A stretch of DNA of 64,000 nucleotides from Cellulomonas alba (GTDB taxonomy: Bacteria > Actinomycetota > Actinomycetes > Actinomycetales > Cellulomonadaceae). The translations under genes and the position numbers were made by a program. Positions 1 through 8,227 of the stretch are shown in pieces (position 1 is the first letter of the stretch; every line of letters begins with the position of its first letter). The notes beneath the pieces are model-generated. The model did no database searches. It was not told the DNA's origin and was given only the letters and a program-made list of their open reading frames with translations. The stretch spans positions 620,001 through 684,000 of the forward strand of contig NZ_JAUCGQ010000001.1 of assembly GCF_030362835.1 (NCBI RefSeq), written 5' to 3'.

Positions 1-753
1 GGCGGGGGGTGCCGAGGGCCTCAGCAGCCAGACCACGGCGCAGAACACGAGCGTGCCGACGAGCGCGCTCCAGGGGCACGGCATCCGGCCGCCGGCACCG
101 CCGACGGCGAGCGCCACGACGATCCCGCCCCCAGCAGTGGCGAGCGCAGCGACGCGGCGGCCCGGGAGGACGGCGATGAGTCCGCTGGCGACGAGCAGGA
201 GGAGCGCGCCGGGCAGCGGGCTCGCCAACGAGCACGCCAGGGCCAGCCCCGCGGCGAGGCTCCAGCCGCGAGCGCCGGGCACGCGCAGGACGGCGACGAC
301 GGCCCAGGCGCCCAGGGCGACGCCCAGCAGGAACGGGAGCTGGCCGACGACGAGCACCACCGTGAGCGTCACCACGACCGCGCCCGTGTACAGCCGGCGC
401 CGGGCGACCCCGGTTCCCACCGGCAGCAGCCGGTGGGCGCCGCACGCGGCGACGACGCTCGCCGCGACGCCGGTACCGCCCGCGCCGAGCTGGTGGGCGA
501 CGAGCGGGTACAGCACGGAGTAGCCCGGGAGCGGGTGACCCGCGTACCAGCTGTCGTTCCACAGCAGGAACGCGCTCGACCGCGCGAGCCACGCGCGGAA
601 CTGCTGCGCGGGCCAGTCGGGGCCCCAGCGCGCGAACTGGACCACGAGCACCGAGACGCCGGCCATCGCGGCTGCGGCCGCGAGGAGCTCCCGGCGGGCG
701 CCGGGCGCCGCGCCCGGCCCGCCGGCGGCTGCGCCTGAGCCCGCCTGCGCCAC
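1..753 (-). CDS. Polytopic membrane protein, C-terminus beyond window (possible GT-C-like)
   Basis: Reading the minus strand from a GTG at 753 gives 251 codons with no stop before the window edge, so the 3' end is missing. The GTG is preceded by a GAGG element 8 nt upstream, which favours it over the out-of-frame ATG at 761. After a short Ala/Gly-rich cytoplasmic tail the protein has one membrane helix (about residues 24-40). A hydrophilic loop follows with the segment WNDSWYAGHPLPGYSVLYP, then several Leu/Val/Ala-rich helices. This helix-loop-helix start with an aromatic Asp/His-containing loop resembles GT-C glycosyltransferases and related uncharacterised actinobacterial membrane proteins. 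The enzymatic reading is inference; the membrane topology is seen directly. Confidence 0.7.
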   Translation of the reverse strand, partial: MAQAGSGAAAGGPGAAPGARRELLAAAAAMAGVSVLVVQFARWGPDWPAQQFRAWLARSSAFLLWNDSWYAGHPLPGYSVLYPLVAHQLGAGGTGVAASVVAACGAHRLLPVGTGVARRRLYTGAVVVTLTVVLVVGQLPFLLGVALGAWAVVAVLRVPGARGWSLAAGLALACSLASPLPGALLLLVASGLIAVLPGRRVAALATAGGGIVVALAVGGAGGRMPCPWSALVGTLVFCAVVWLLRPSAPPA

Positions 754-829
754 TGATCCATCCTCGCTTGCGGCGCCGACGGCTGCCGCCCGTCGACGCG
801 GCTAGGCCGCGCGCGTCACAGGCCCGGCG

Positions 830-1570
830 TCACGCGCGCGGCGTCACCCGCGCACGCCGGGTGATCTGACGGGGCGCGGGCGTGACCGGGTCGCCGTGCT
901 GCGCCGGCTCGAGCGGCGTCGGCTCGCGCTGCGGCGCGAGGCCCGGTGGCACCATCCGGTCCAGGAGCGCCGCCGCGACCGGCGTCGCGACCAGCGCGAC
1001 CGCGACCCCGAGCGAGGCGGCGGCGAGCGTGTCGCTGAGCCAGTGGACGTGCAGGTACGTGCGGCTGACGATCATCAGCACCGGCCACACGACCGCGAGC
1101 GCGACGGTCCAGCGGCGCCGCACGAGCAGCGCGAGCACGAGCGTGAGCGTCGCGGCGTTCGTGACGTGCCCCGACGGGAACGACGTCAGGTCGGTGGGCG
1201 CGAGCGCGGCCGGCGGCCGGGGTCGGGCGACCACGTGCTTGACGACCTGCACCACCACGGCGGAGCCGAGCACCACCACGACGAACACGGTCGCGGCGCG
1301 CCACGACCGGACGCGCCACAGCACCAGTCCGACCAGGAGCGGGACGACGATGCCGCCGAGCACGTCGCCGCCGACCGCGCTCACGAGCTGCTGGAACGAG
1401 GTCATCGCCGGGCTCGTCAGCGACGCGACCGTCGTCGCCCACCGGGTGTCCATGGCCAGCGGCTGGAGGTCGGCCGCGAGCACGGCGACCAGCAGGACGA
1501 CGAAGGGCACGAGGCAGGCGGCGGCGAGCGCGATGGTGGCGGGCAGGGACCGGAGGGCAGAGGGGCGCAC
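830..1570 (-). CDS. PAP2-family membrane phosphatase
   Basis: A 246-residue integral membrane phosphatase of the phosphatidic acid phosphatase type 2 superfamily, expected to dephosphorylate lipid phosphates such as undecaprenyl pyrophosphate or phosphatidate on the outer membrane face. All three signature motifs are present: K111 with RPRP (116-119), FPSGH (131-135), and SRTYLHVHWLSD (169-180) with catalytic His176 and Asp180. Six hydrophobic segments alternate with these motifs. The C-terminal 40 residues are Pro/Arg-rich and probably cytosolic. The GTG start at 1570 lies exactly 6 nt downstream of TAGCGT (minus strand, 1582-1577), so the transcript is probably leaderless. Substrate cannot be fixed from sequence. 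Confidence 0.93.
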   Translation of the reverse strand: MRPSALRSLPATIALAAACLVPFVVLLVAVLAADLQPLAMDTRWATTVASLTSPAMTSFQQLVSAVGGDVLGGIVVPLLVGLVLWRVRSWRAATVFVVVVLGSAVVVQVVKHVVARPRPPAALAPTDLTSFPSGHVTNAATLTLVLALLVRRRWTVALAVVWPVLMIVSRTYLHVHWLSDTLAAASLGVAVALVATPVAAALLDRMVPPGLAPQREPTPLEPAQHGDPVTPAPRQITRRARVTPRA

Positions 1571-1576
1571 GCGCGC

Positions 1577-1582
1577 ACGCTA
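1577..1582 (-). promoter_or_regulatory. -10 element TAGCGT of the PAP2 gene (leaderless)
   Basis: TAGCGT followed by six bases (GCGCGC) and the GTG start. The spacing places the transcription start at or next to the initiation codon, as in other actinobacterial leaderless genes. Confidence 0.5.
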
Positions 1583-1628
1583 GGGGCGCGCACCTGCCGC
1601 CGACCTGACCGGCCGCGGCGCCGGGCGC

Positions 1629-2969
1629 TCAGTCCCGCGGCGGTCGCGCAGCCTTCGGCAGCGTCAGCACGAACCGGGTCGGCGACCCCTCGGCGAGCTG
1701 CACGTCGCCGCCGCTCCCCCGCGCGACCCGCCGCGCGAGCGGAAGGCCGAGCCCGGCGCCCGGGCTCTCGACGGAGCGCCGCCCGGGCACGAACACGTCC
1801 TCGCGGCGGCCCGGGTCGACGCCGGGCCCGTCGTCACGGACCTCGATCTCGACGACCGCCCCGCCGTCCCGCGCCGCCACGGTCACCGCCGTGCGCGCGT
1901 ACCGCAGCGCGTTCGCGACGAGGGGCGACAGCGCGCGGGCCGCGACGTCGACGGGCGTCGCGACGTACAGCCGCCCCGCCGGCGCGACCACCAGGTCGAC
2001 GTCGAGGCGCCCGGTCGACGCGACGCTCGCTGCGGCGGCGAGCACCTCGTCGACCGGCACGGGCGTCTCGGCCGACGACGCGCCGCGCGCCGCGCTGAGC
2101 AGCGCGTCGATCACCGACGCCAGGTGGTCGGTCGCCGCGACGATCCGCTCCAGACGGTCCGCCTCGTCGGCCGGGAGCGCCGGCGATCGCAGCGCGAGCT
2201 CGGCCTCGGCGCGGACGACGGTCAGCGGCGTGCGGAGCTCGTGCGCGAGCTCGGAGGTGAGCCGCTGCTCGGCGACGAGCGCCCGCGCCACGCGTCCGAG
2301 CAGCGCGTCGAGCACCGCCCCGAGCTCGGTGATCTCGTCGTGCGGCGGGCCGAGGTCGAATCGCCGGTCGAGGTCCTGCTCGCTCCAGGCGGCCGCGCTG
2401 CGGGCCATCGACGTGACGGGCCGCAGCGCGCGCGTCACCGTCCAGGCCGACATCGCCGTGACCGAGCCGACCACGAGCACGCCGAGCGCACCGGCGACGA
2501 GCAGGGCGGTGTCCCGCGTGCTCTCGTACGGTCGCAGCGACGACCCGACGACCACCGCACCCGCGCCGCGCGGGAGGGGCTCCGCGTAGAGCAGCCACCC
2601 GTCGGGCTCGGCCGTCGCCGGCGCCGTGACGGTGGCGAGTCGCGCGGCGGCGTGGTCGAGGTCCGAGCCGGCCGGCCCGTGGACCTGGGCGCCGGACGCG
2701 TCGAAGATCCACGCGACCTCGTCGCTCGCGGCGAGCCCCTGCGGCTCCCCGAGGCTGCCGTCCGGCGCGACGCTCGCCGCCGCGACGGCCTGTGCGCGGT
2801 CCTCGAGCAGCCCGCGCACGTTCGCGTCGTTCGCGCGGTCGAGGACGAGCGCCGTGATCGCGACGAGCGCCGCCATCCCGACCGCGGTGAGCACCGCGGC
2901 CGTCGTCACGATCCGCGCGCGCAGGCCCCACGCGCGCGGCGACCCAGGCGACCACGACCGTCCGCTCAT
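1629..2969 (-). CDS. Two-component sensor histidine kinase
   Basis: A 446-residue membrane sensor kinase. Transmembrane helix 1 (about 22-43) and helix 2 (about 155-177) flank an extracytoplasmic domain of about 110 residues with no recognisable ligand fold. A HAMP linker follows (about 178-232), then a HisKA dimerisation domain with the phospho-acceptor His243 in SELAHELRTPLT, and a HATPase_c domain with N box (NALRYA), G1 box (DDGPGVD) and G2 box (GAGLGLPLARR). It overlaps the upstream regulator gene by 4 bp (ATGA), so the two are translationally coupled and form a cognate pair. The stimulus is unknown. The adjacent PAP2 phosphatase gene has its own promoter, so a cell-envelope role is only a guess. 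Confidence 0.95.
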   Translation of the reverse strand: MSGRSWSPGSPRAWGLRARIVTTAAVLTAVGMAALVAITALVLDRANDANVRGLLEDRAQAVAAASVAPDGSLGEPQGLAASDEVAWIFDASGAQVHGPAGSDLDHAAARLATVTAPATAEPDGWLLYAEPLPRGAGAVVVGSSLRPYESTRDTALLVAGALGVLVVGSVTAMSAWTVTRALRPVTSMARSAAAWSEQDLDRRFDLGPPHDEITELGAVLDALLGRVARALVAEQRLTSELAHELRTPLTVVRAEAELALRSPALPADEADRLERIVAATDHLASVIDALLSAARGASSAETPVPVDEVLAAAASVASTGRLDVDLVVAPAGRLYVATPVDVAARALSPLVANALRYARTAVTVAARDGGAVVEIEVRDDGPGVDPGRREDVFVPGRRSVESPGAGLGLPLARRVARGSGGDVQLAEGSPTRFVLTLPKAARPPRD

Positions 2970-3625
2970 CGCAGCACGTACCCCACCCCGCGGACCGTCT
3001 CGATCCGCCGAGGCGAGTCGACGGCCTCCAGCTTGGTGCGCAGCCGACGCACGAACGAGTCGATCGTGTTCTCCTGCACCATCGCGCCCATCGGCCAGCC
3101 CGCCGCGACGAGCTCGCGCCGGCGCACGACCGTGCCCGGCCGCGCGGTGAGCGCCGCGAGCATCCGGAACTCGGTCGGCGTCAGGGCGGCGGCGAGGTCG
3201 CCGTGGCGCACGGAGAACGTCGCCGGGTCGAGCACGAGGCCTACGGGCGCGGGCGGTGCCGGACGGCGCTGCGCCAGAGCCGCGACGCGCACCACGAGCT
3301 CGGGCACGGCGAACGGCTTCGTCAGGTAGTCGTCACCGCCGGCGCTGAAGCCCGACACGAGGTCGGTGAGCGTGTCCTTCGCCGTGAGGAACAGCACGGG
3401 CGCGTGCTGCCCGGCCGCCCGCAGCGCGGTGCACACGTCACGGCCGTCGGCGTCGGGCAGACCGATGTCGAGGACGACGACGTCGAGCGGCTGCTCCGGG
3501 CCGAACAGGCGCATCGCCTCGGCGCCCGTGTGCGCGACGCGCACGTCGTGGCCCTCGCCGCGCAGGATCTCGGTGACGACGCGTCGGACGCTCGGGTCGT
3601 CCTCGCAGACGGCGACCACGGCCAT
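2966..3625 (-). CDS. OmpR/PhoB-family response regulator
   Basis: A 219-residue regulator with an N-terminal receiver domain: acidic pocket EDD at 8-10, phospho-acceptor Asp53 in VVLDIGLPD, Thr81 and Lys103 in YLTKPF. A C-terminal winged-helix DNA-binding domain (about 125-219) has the typical ending RLRTKLE...RRIETVRGVGYVLR. Phosphorylation by the coupled kinase downstream should switch DNA binding. The start is supported by GGAGG 9 nt upstream. It is the first gene of the pair; the roughly 130 bp between it and the gene beginning near 3756 probably hold its promoter. Confidence 0.95.
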   Translation of the reverse strand: MAVVAVCEDDPSVRRVVTEILRGEGHDVRVAHTGAEAMRLFGPEQPLDVVVLDIGLPDADGRDVCTALRAAGQHAPVLFLTAKDTLTDLVSGFSAGGDDYLTKPFAVPELVVRVAALAQRRPAPPAPVGLVLDPATFSVRHGDLAAALTPTEFRMLAALTARPGTVVRRRELVAAGWPMGAMVQENTIDSFVRRLRTKLEAVDSPRRIETVRGVGYVLR

Positions 3626-3755
3626 GCGCGCCGCCTCCTTCCGCCGTCCGGACGGCGTCGAGGCCGACGATCGGCCGCCGCCCGAGCCGGACCCCCACAG
3701 CCGGGCACCTGGACACCTGGACCTGAACGTACCGAGCCCGCCTGGGCGTGGAGCC

Positions 3756-4034
3756 CTATCCGGCCGCGGAACCCGCGTCGCGGGCGTCGGTCGTCCGGCG
3801 CCGGGCGACCAGCACGCCCACGAGCCCCACGAGCGACACCGCGGCCCACACGCCCTCGAGCAGCAGGAAGCCCCACTGGTGCCCGAGCAGCGCGTCGACC
3901 GCGAGCACGGCGGAACCGACGAGGTTGAGCACGAGGTACGGCAGCGACCTCGGGTCGAGGCGGCCGGTCTGCGCCGCGGCGAACCCCGCCAGCACGAGCA
4001 GCGAACCGACGACCTGGACGAGCTGGCCGGTCAT
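3756..4034 (-). CDS. Small three-helix membrane protein (CBU_0592-like)
   Basis: A 92-residue hydrophobic protein with three membrane segments (about 3-20, 28-48 and 52-74) and a short Arg/Ala-rich cytoplasmic tail. The pattern [19 protein letters not shown] then [19 protein letters not shown] matches the small CBU_0592-like membrane proteins common in bacteria and of unknown function. The ATG at 4034 has a strong AAGGAG five bases upstream, which rules out the much longer open frame running through it. It stands alone on the minus strand. Confidence 0.82.
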   Translation of the reverse strand: MTGQLVQVVGSLLVLAGFAAAQTGRLDPRSLPYLVLNLVGSAVLAVDALLGHQWGFLLLEGVWAAVSLVGLVGVLVARRRTTDARDAGSAAG

Positions 4035-4141
4035 GACGACTCCTTGAGGAGCGTCGTCTTGTCGGTCCGGGTACGGCGCACATCTCGTCCGGCGGTCCCG
4101 CGAGCGCGGGTCGCCCTCCAGGGTCGCACACCGCCGCCGGC

Positions 4142-4981
4142 TCAGGCCGTGGCGGTCGTCACCCACACGGCGGCGGGGTGCGTGAGCGTCGGCGCGTCGC
4201 CCTGCCACCGGCGCAGCTCGTCGCGCACCTCGTCGACGACGAGCGCCCAGCCGGGCGCCCCGACGCGCGCCTCGAGGTCGCGCCGGGCGCGGATCCCCGC
4301 GGTGGTGCCGAAGATCACTGCGAGCCGGGCGTCGACGCCGTCCGGGCCGTAGTCGCACGTGAAGTCCAGCGGTGCGAGCTCGACGTCGGACCAGCCCGCG
4401 GCCGTCAGCAACGCGACGACGCGTCCCGGGTCCTCGAACGCCATCGGGCCCGACGCGCCCGGCGCGGCGGCGGCGGCGTCGGATCCCGTCGCCTCGAGCA
4501 GCACGGACGTGCCGAGCGTGAACATCGGGTTCTCGTCGGCCGGGCGCCAGCAGGCGAACGCGAGCCGCGCACCCGGGGCGCTCGCCGCGTGGATGTTGGC
4601 GAACGCCGCGACGGGGTCGTCGAAGAACATGACGCCGAAGCGCGACACGACGCGGTCGAACGGCGCCGCACCGAACGCCCGGAGGTCGGCGGTCTGCGCG
4701 TCGTCGACCACGACGTCGGCCGACGGCACGCGGCGCGCCGCGGCGGCTGCCATCTCCGCCGAGATGTCGACCCCCGTCACGGCCGCGCCTGCGGCCGCGC
4801 CGGCCTCGAGCAGCGTGCCGGTGCCGCACCCCACGTCGAGCACGCTGACGCCGGGCGCGAGCCCGGCCGCGTCGAGGATCGCGGCGGTGACGGGCACGTA
4901 GAGGCCGTCGAGGAGCGCCTCGTTCGCGACCCAGTGCTCGGCCCCGGCCGTCCACGTCTGCCGCATGCCGTCGTTGACCAT
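4142..4981 (-). CDS. Class I SAM-dependent methyltransferase
   Basis: A 279-residue Rossmann methyltransferase. Motif [16 protein letters not shown] (about 48-62) binds SAM, and acidic [10 protein letters not shown] follows as motif [17 protein letters not shown] and [13 protein letters not shown] correspond to the motif III/IV region. The latter resembles UbiE/COQ5-like methyltransferases acting on small molecules; the substrate is unknown. I chose ATG 4981 rather than ATG 5008 because TACGTT lies exactly 6 nt before it, the leaderless pattern repeated across this window, while neither start has a Shine-Dalgarno. Confidence 0.88.
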   Translation of the reverse strand: MVNDGMRQTWTAGAEHWVANEALLDGLYVPVTAAILDAAGLAPGVSVLDVGCGTGTLLEAGAAAGAAVTGVDISAEMAAAAARRVPSADVVVDDAQTADLRAFGAAPFDRVVSRFGVMFFDDPVAAFANIHAASAPGARLAFACWRPADENPMFTLGTSVLLEATGSDAAAAAPGASGPMAFEDPGRVVALLTAAGWSDVELAPLDFTCDYGPDGVDARLAVIFGTTAGIRARRDLEARVGAPGWALVVDEVRDELRRWQGDAPTLTHPAAVWVTTATA

Positions 4982-5044
4982 GGCGCGAACGTAGTGCGGC
5001 GCCCGCACCCGCCGACAGAGCAGGTGCGGACGCCGCCGGACCCG

Positions 5045-5521
5045 TCAGCCCGCCGCGCGCGGCGTCAGCCGGATCACGCGCGCCCCGCCGCGCCAGGCCG
5101 CCGTCACGTCCTGGCGGTCGGGCTCGCCGTCGGCGCCGCGGCGCACGGAGTTGAAGCTCGCGAACGCCGGGTTGGCCCGCGCCATGCGGGTGTACGCCGC
5201 GACGACCTCCGCCTCGTCCGTGAACACCTCGACGTCGCACCGCCGACGGCGGCCGCGCAGCCGCACCTCGAGCTCGTCACCGGTACGCAGGTTCCGGGCC
5301 CACGCGAAGGGTGTACCCACGAGCAGGCTGCCGCCGTCGGGCTCGTACGCGACGGGGATCGTGTACCGCCGGCCCGTCGAGCGGCCGACGACGTAGAGCG
5401 TCACCAGCCGGCGTCCGACGAGGCGCGACACGCCCGGCACCCGCAGCAGCCCGCGGACGACGCGGTTGGCGGCGCGCTGACCGGGCAGGGTGCGGGCGCG
5501 GCCGTGCTCGGTCGCGCTCAC
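5045..5521 (-). CDS. Deazaflavin (F420)-dependent nitroreductase-family protein
   Basis: A 158-residue protein of the nitroreductase/quinone reductase family typified by mycobacterial Ddn. The split beta-barrel core shows [19 protein letters not shown], which contacts the cofactor phosphate, then [18 protein letters not shown] and an ending typical of the family. Members bind reduced F420 and reduce quinones or nitro compounds at the membrane. The GTG start (5521) overlaps the stop of the gene upstream (GTGA), so the two are one operon. Cofactor choice is from the family, not proven here. Confidence 0.85.
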   Translation of the reverse strand: MSATEHGRARTLPGQRAANRVVRGLLRVPGVSRLVGRRLVTLYVVGRSTGRRYTIPVAYEPDGGSLLVGTPFAWARNLRTGDELEVRLRGRRRRCDVEVFTDEAEVVAAYTRMARANPAFASFNSVRRGADGEPDRQDVTAAWRGGARVIRLTPRAAG

Positions 5522-6171
5522 GAGAGCGACCCCGCGCGGAGCGTCACCGGCCGGACCGGCGGCAGTGCGCCGGGCGCGAGCTGCAGGTCCGGCACGGCGG
5601 CGAGGGTCAGCACCGCGACCCGGTCGTCGACGCGCACCACCGCGAACGCGGCACTGTCGGGCAGGCCGTCGGGCAGCGGCACGCGGTGACGGCCCGGTGC
5701 GAGGTCGGCGGCGAGCACCTGGGTGCCGGTGCTGGTCGGCTGCGGCGGCGTCAGGCTGGTCGCCCAGAACGCGTCGACCGCGACGTGCGCCGACCGGTCG
5801 AGGTCGATCACGACGGCGCCTTCCGCCGCGTCGTACGCCACCTGGCTCGACGGCGTCCCTTCGACCTCGGCCTCGACCTGCGCGGCGACGACCTCGGCGA
5901 TCCCGACGAGACCGAGCAGCACGCGCGCCGCCGGGTTCCGCCGCTGGAGCTCCGCGGTGAGCAGCTCCTTCGTCGCGGGCGGGACGGCGCCGCCGAGCAC
6001 GAGGACGTCGGGGGTCGGCCCGCCGCCGTCGAGGGCGCGGTCGTAGTCGTTGGTCGCGCCCGCGCTGATGCCGCGCGAGCGGAGCATCGCGACGGCGTCC
6101 TCCAGCACGCTCGGGCTGCGTCCGACGATGAGCACGGACGTCCCGCGGTCGTGGTGCGGGGTGGCGGTCAT
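5518..6171 (-). CDS. Pseudo-receiver-like protein divergent from marR
   Basis: A 217-residue protein of an uncharacterised actinobacterial family. The N-terminal 100 residues (TSVLIVGRSPSVLEDAV..., then PDVLVLGGAVPP, then ARVLLGLVGI) follow the alternating beta-alpha pattern of a receiver or nucleotide-binding fold but lack the phospho-acceptor Asp, where LGG replaces the usual DxxLP. The C-terminal half looks like a small beta domain (DLAPGRHRVPLPDGLPD). The ATG at 6171 has GGAGG six bases upstream. It starts a two-gene operon with the Ddn-like gene and is transcribed away from a MarR regulator across a shared operator region, so its expression is probably MarR-controlled. No function is known. 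Confidence 0.75.
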   Translation of the reverse strand: MTATPHHDRGTSVLIVGRSPSVLEDAVAMLRSRGISAGATNDYDRALDGGGPTPDVLVLGGAVPPATKELLTAELQRRNPAARVLLGLVGIAEVVAAQVEAEVEGTPSSQVAYDAAEGAVVIDLDRSAHVAVDAFWATSLTPPQPTSTGTQVLAADLAPGRHRVPLPDGLPDSAAFAVVRVDDRVAVLTLAAVPDLQLAPGALPPVRPVTLRAGSLS

Positions 6172-6181
6172 GGATCCTCCG

Positions 6182-6249
6182 GTGTTGGCCGTCCCAATGT
6201 TGATGGCGCCAACATATGTCGTGTTGGCCGTCCCCACAATGGGTAGGCT
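6182..6249. promoter_or_regulatory. Divergent promoter/operator with GTTGGC/GCCAAC boxes
   Basis: The 84 bp between the pseudo-receiver and MarR genes contains a 14-bp direct repeat GTGTTGGCCGTCCC (6182-6195 and 6221-6234). Between the copies lies a 17-bp dyad TGTTGATGGCGCCAACA (6198-6214). Three GTTGGC/GCCAAC half sites in 45 bp suit a dimeric MarR repressor. TAGGCT (6244-6249), 6 nt before the GTG of marR, is a likely -10, so a bound regulator would cover both promoters. Confidence 0.55.
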
Positions 6250-6255
6250 CGCCGC

Positions 6256-6711
6256 GTGCCCATCCGCGACGATCCGGCCGGCCGCACGCCCGACCGGGTG
6301 CGTGACCGCCCGACCTGGCTCCTCAACCGGGCACACGCCCGGTCGGTGGCGATGCTGCACGCCGGCTTCGAGGCCCACGGCGACGGCCTGCGCGGCTACC
6401 ACTACCGGCTGCTGGCGGCCCTCGAGCAGTGGGGCCCCGCCAGCCAGGCCGACCTCGGGCGTGACACCGGCATCGACCGCAGCGACGTCACGGCCGCGCT
6501 GCTCGAGCTCGAGCGACGCAGCCTCGTCGCGCGGCGCGTCGACCCCGAGCACAAGCGCCGCAACATCGTGACGATCACGCCGGACGGGCTGACGACCCTC
6601 CGCACGCTCGACGGCGTCATCGAGCAGATCCAGCGCGACGTGCTCGCGCCCCTGGCTGCCGACGAGCAGCGTCAGCTCCTCGCGCTGCTCACGCGCCTCG
6701 TCCGCGGGTAG
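6256..6711 (+). CDS. MarR-family transcriptional regulator
   Basis: A 151-residue winged-helix regulator. The recognition region reads GPASQADLGRDTGIDRSDVTAALLELERRSLVARRVDPEHKRRN, the classical MarR helix-turn-helix plus wing with the DP-H-RR wing motif, flanked by dimerisation helices. The GTG start follows TAGGCT by 6 nt and lacks a Shine-Dalgarno, so translation is probably leaderless. It faces away from the pseudo-receiver/Ddn-like operon and probably represses that operon and itself, releasing on binding a small phenolic or electrophilic ligand (family knowledge; ligand unknown). Confidence 0.9.
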   Translation: MPIRDDPAGRTPDRVRDRPTWLLNRAHARSVAMLHAGFEAHGDGLRGYHYRLLAALEQWGPASQADLGRDTGIDRSDVTAALLELERRSLVARRVDPEHKRRNIVTITPDGLTTLRTLDGVIEQIQRDVLAPLAADEQRQLLALLTRLVRG

Positions 6712-6729
6712 GCCAGCCTTCGGCCGGCC
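6711..6729. terminator. Possible hairpin after marR
   Basis: GGCCAGCC-TTC-GGCCGGCC forms an 8-bp stem with one mismatch immediately after the marR stop, between converging genes. There is no U tract. Confidence 0.35.
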
Positions 6730-6794
6730 TTCCCGCCGGTGCCGGACCCTGGGGACGCGGCGAGGTCCGTGCGGACCGCCGCGCAGCGTTCGGG

Positions 6795-7496
6795 TCAGCT
6801 GCGCGTACGGAGCGCCAGGTACTGCCAGGCGGCGACGATCAGGAGCACGACGCCCAGGCCGGCGACGAGCGCCGAGACACCGAACGCGAGCACCGACACG
6901 TACAGCGAGCCGACGAGCAGCGAGCCGGTCTGGAGCGTCGACCGCACGGTCGACATCGCCTGGGCGTTCACCGAGCCCGTGACCGCAGGCTGGGCGTTGG
7001 CCTCGCACTTGAAGGTGCCCATGCCGGCCGGGTCGGTCCAGTCGACCGGCATCTTGCAGGTGCCGTCCTGGTTCAGCACGATCATCGGGGTCGTGCCGAA
7101 GGTGAGGTTCGCGTCGCCGCCGGTGACGACACCGGTCTGCGGGTCGGCCTTGCCGCCGGTCGCCTTCGCGCCCGCCTGGCCCATGTGGTGCTGGATCGCG
7201 TGGATCTGGGCGAGGGCGGTGAACGGACCCGCGACCGTCTTGCCCGCGAACGCGCCGTTCTCGACGCCGTTGGCACCCTCGTCGTACGGCGCGACGGTCA
7301 CCTGCTGGTTCTTCAGCTGCGCCGACGTGACGCCGAACATCGTGCCGCCGACGACCAGGAACACCGCGCCGACCACGGCGACGACGACGGTGAGGACGCG
7401 GAGCGCGGACGAGCCGTTCTTGACCTTGGCCGGCTCCGCGCCGGCGGGAGCGAGCGTGTTGTCAGCAGGCGACTTGCCGACCAGAGCAGTGGACAT
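6795..7496 (-). CDS. Two-helix membrane protein, unknown function
   Basis: A 233-residue protein with one membrane helix near residues 32-54 (ALRVLTVVVAVVGAVFLVVGG) and another near 200-226. They enclose an extracytoplasmic domain with two Cys (CKMPVDW and FKCEAN), which could form a disulfide. Related actinobacterial proteins are often mis-named LigA-like from low-complexity similarity; I see no dioxygenase features. The ATG at 7496 is weakly preceded by GGGGAAG. The 730-bp gap upstream carries two DosR-like boxes that may control it. Confidence 0.75.
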   Translation of the reverse strand: MSTALVGKSPADNTLAPAGAEPAKVKNGSSALRVLTVVVAVVGAVFLVVGGTMFGVTSAQLKNQQVTVAPYDEGANGVENGAFAGKTVAGPFTALAQIHAIQHHMGQAGAKATGGKADPQTGVVTGGDANLTFGTTPMIVLNQDGTCKMPVDWTDPAGMGTFKCEANAQPAVTGSVNAQAMSTVRSTLQTGSLLVGSLYVSVLAFGVSALVAGLGVVLLIVAAWQYLALRTRS

Positions 7497-8227
7497 GGTG
7501 TCTTCCCCACGGTGCGTTGTTCGTGCGGACCGGGTGGTCCGCTGGTGGCGGCTGAGTCGTCGCCCGAGACACAGACTTGCGCCCGATCTTCACGATTCGC
7601 AGGACCTTTGTCCCCCGCCGGGAACCGATGGCGACCGCGATCACCTGTGGCGTGCATTCGTCTGGGAAAAAGGTCCCAGGGTCGGCGCCTGCGGCCCCGG
7701 GTCCCAGGCCCCAGGACGCGGCACCGGCCCGCCGACGCGTCCGCCTGCTGCCGCGCGCGGGCGTGCGCTGCGGGCGGTCGGGACGCGGGCCGAGTCCGCG
7801 GACCGCGCGGTGGATGGGTGACGGACGGCGGAATGGCGACGCGAGATCGCACGTCGGGGCCGCTCTTCGTCGGGACGTCCACCAGCCGGAACGCGTCGGG
7901 ACCGGTCCGACCCGTGGATTTACCGGGCGCCCCGTCCGGCCCCGGCACGTCGGCAGCGGATGGAGGCCTGCGCGGCGGTCACGACGCCCGCCGGCGGACG
8001 ACATGCGGCAACCCGTGCGTCGCAGGGAGCGGCCGATGCTGGCCCGCTCGGATTCTCCGGAAAGCCGCTGTCGACCGCCCGCACGCATTCTTTCGCGAGG
8101 GGTGACGTGCGTCGAGAAACGATCTCAGAATGCACGGTACAATGCCTCCTGAAGCACCTCGGACGCGTCCGTCAGCGCTTTTCCGTGGACATCCGCCGGT
8201 GCTCGCGCGGGTACGTCGCAGGACGCT
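7497..8227. other. 731-bp gap without a convincing gene
   Basis: No frame has protein-like composition; open frames here are Arg/Pro-rich shadows. The segment is less GC-rich than its neighbours around 7560-7680 and 8090-8170, and holds GGACC-GGGT-GGTCC (about 7529) plus the GGGAC/GTCCC boxes listed separately. It probably contains the promoter of the membrane protein starting at 7496 and the 3' end of the TOPRIM transcript. Confidence 0.5.
7601..7679. promoter_or_regulatory. Two DosR/DevR-like dyads
   Basis: AGGACCTTTGTCCC (7601-7614) and the perfect 6-bp dyad CTGGGAAAAAGGTCCCAG (7662-7679) both fit a GGGAC-N4-GTCCC core, the form of DosR/DevR boxes that govern hypoxia and dormancy genes in actinobacteria. 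They lie 105 and 170 bp upstream of the membrane-protein gene starting at 7496. No DosR gene is in this window; assignment is by motif only. Confidence 0.4.

Noticed and set aside
53..738. Plus-strand frames at the left edge
   Set aside because: They are opposite a hydrophobic minus-strand membrane protein with a good ribosome site.
6795..7496. LigA-type aromatic ring-opening dioxygenase label for the two-helix membrane protein
   Set aside because: No dioxygenase motif is present; such names come from low-complexity similarity.
7577..8152. Open frames on both strands in the 7.5-8.2 kb gap
   Set aside because: Composition is Arg/Pro-rich without a codon-position GC pattern of a gene, no ribosome site, and no recognisable domain.
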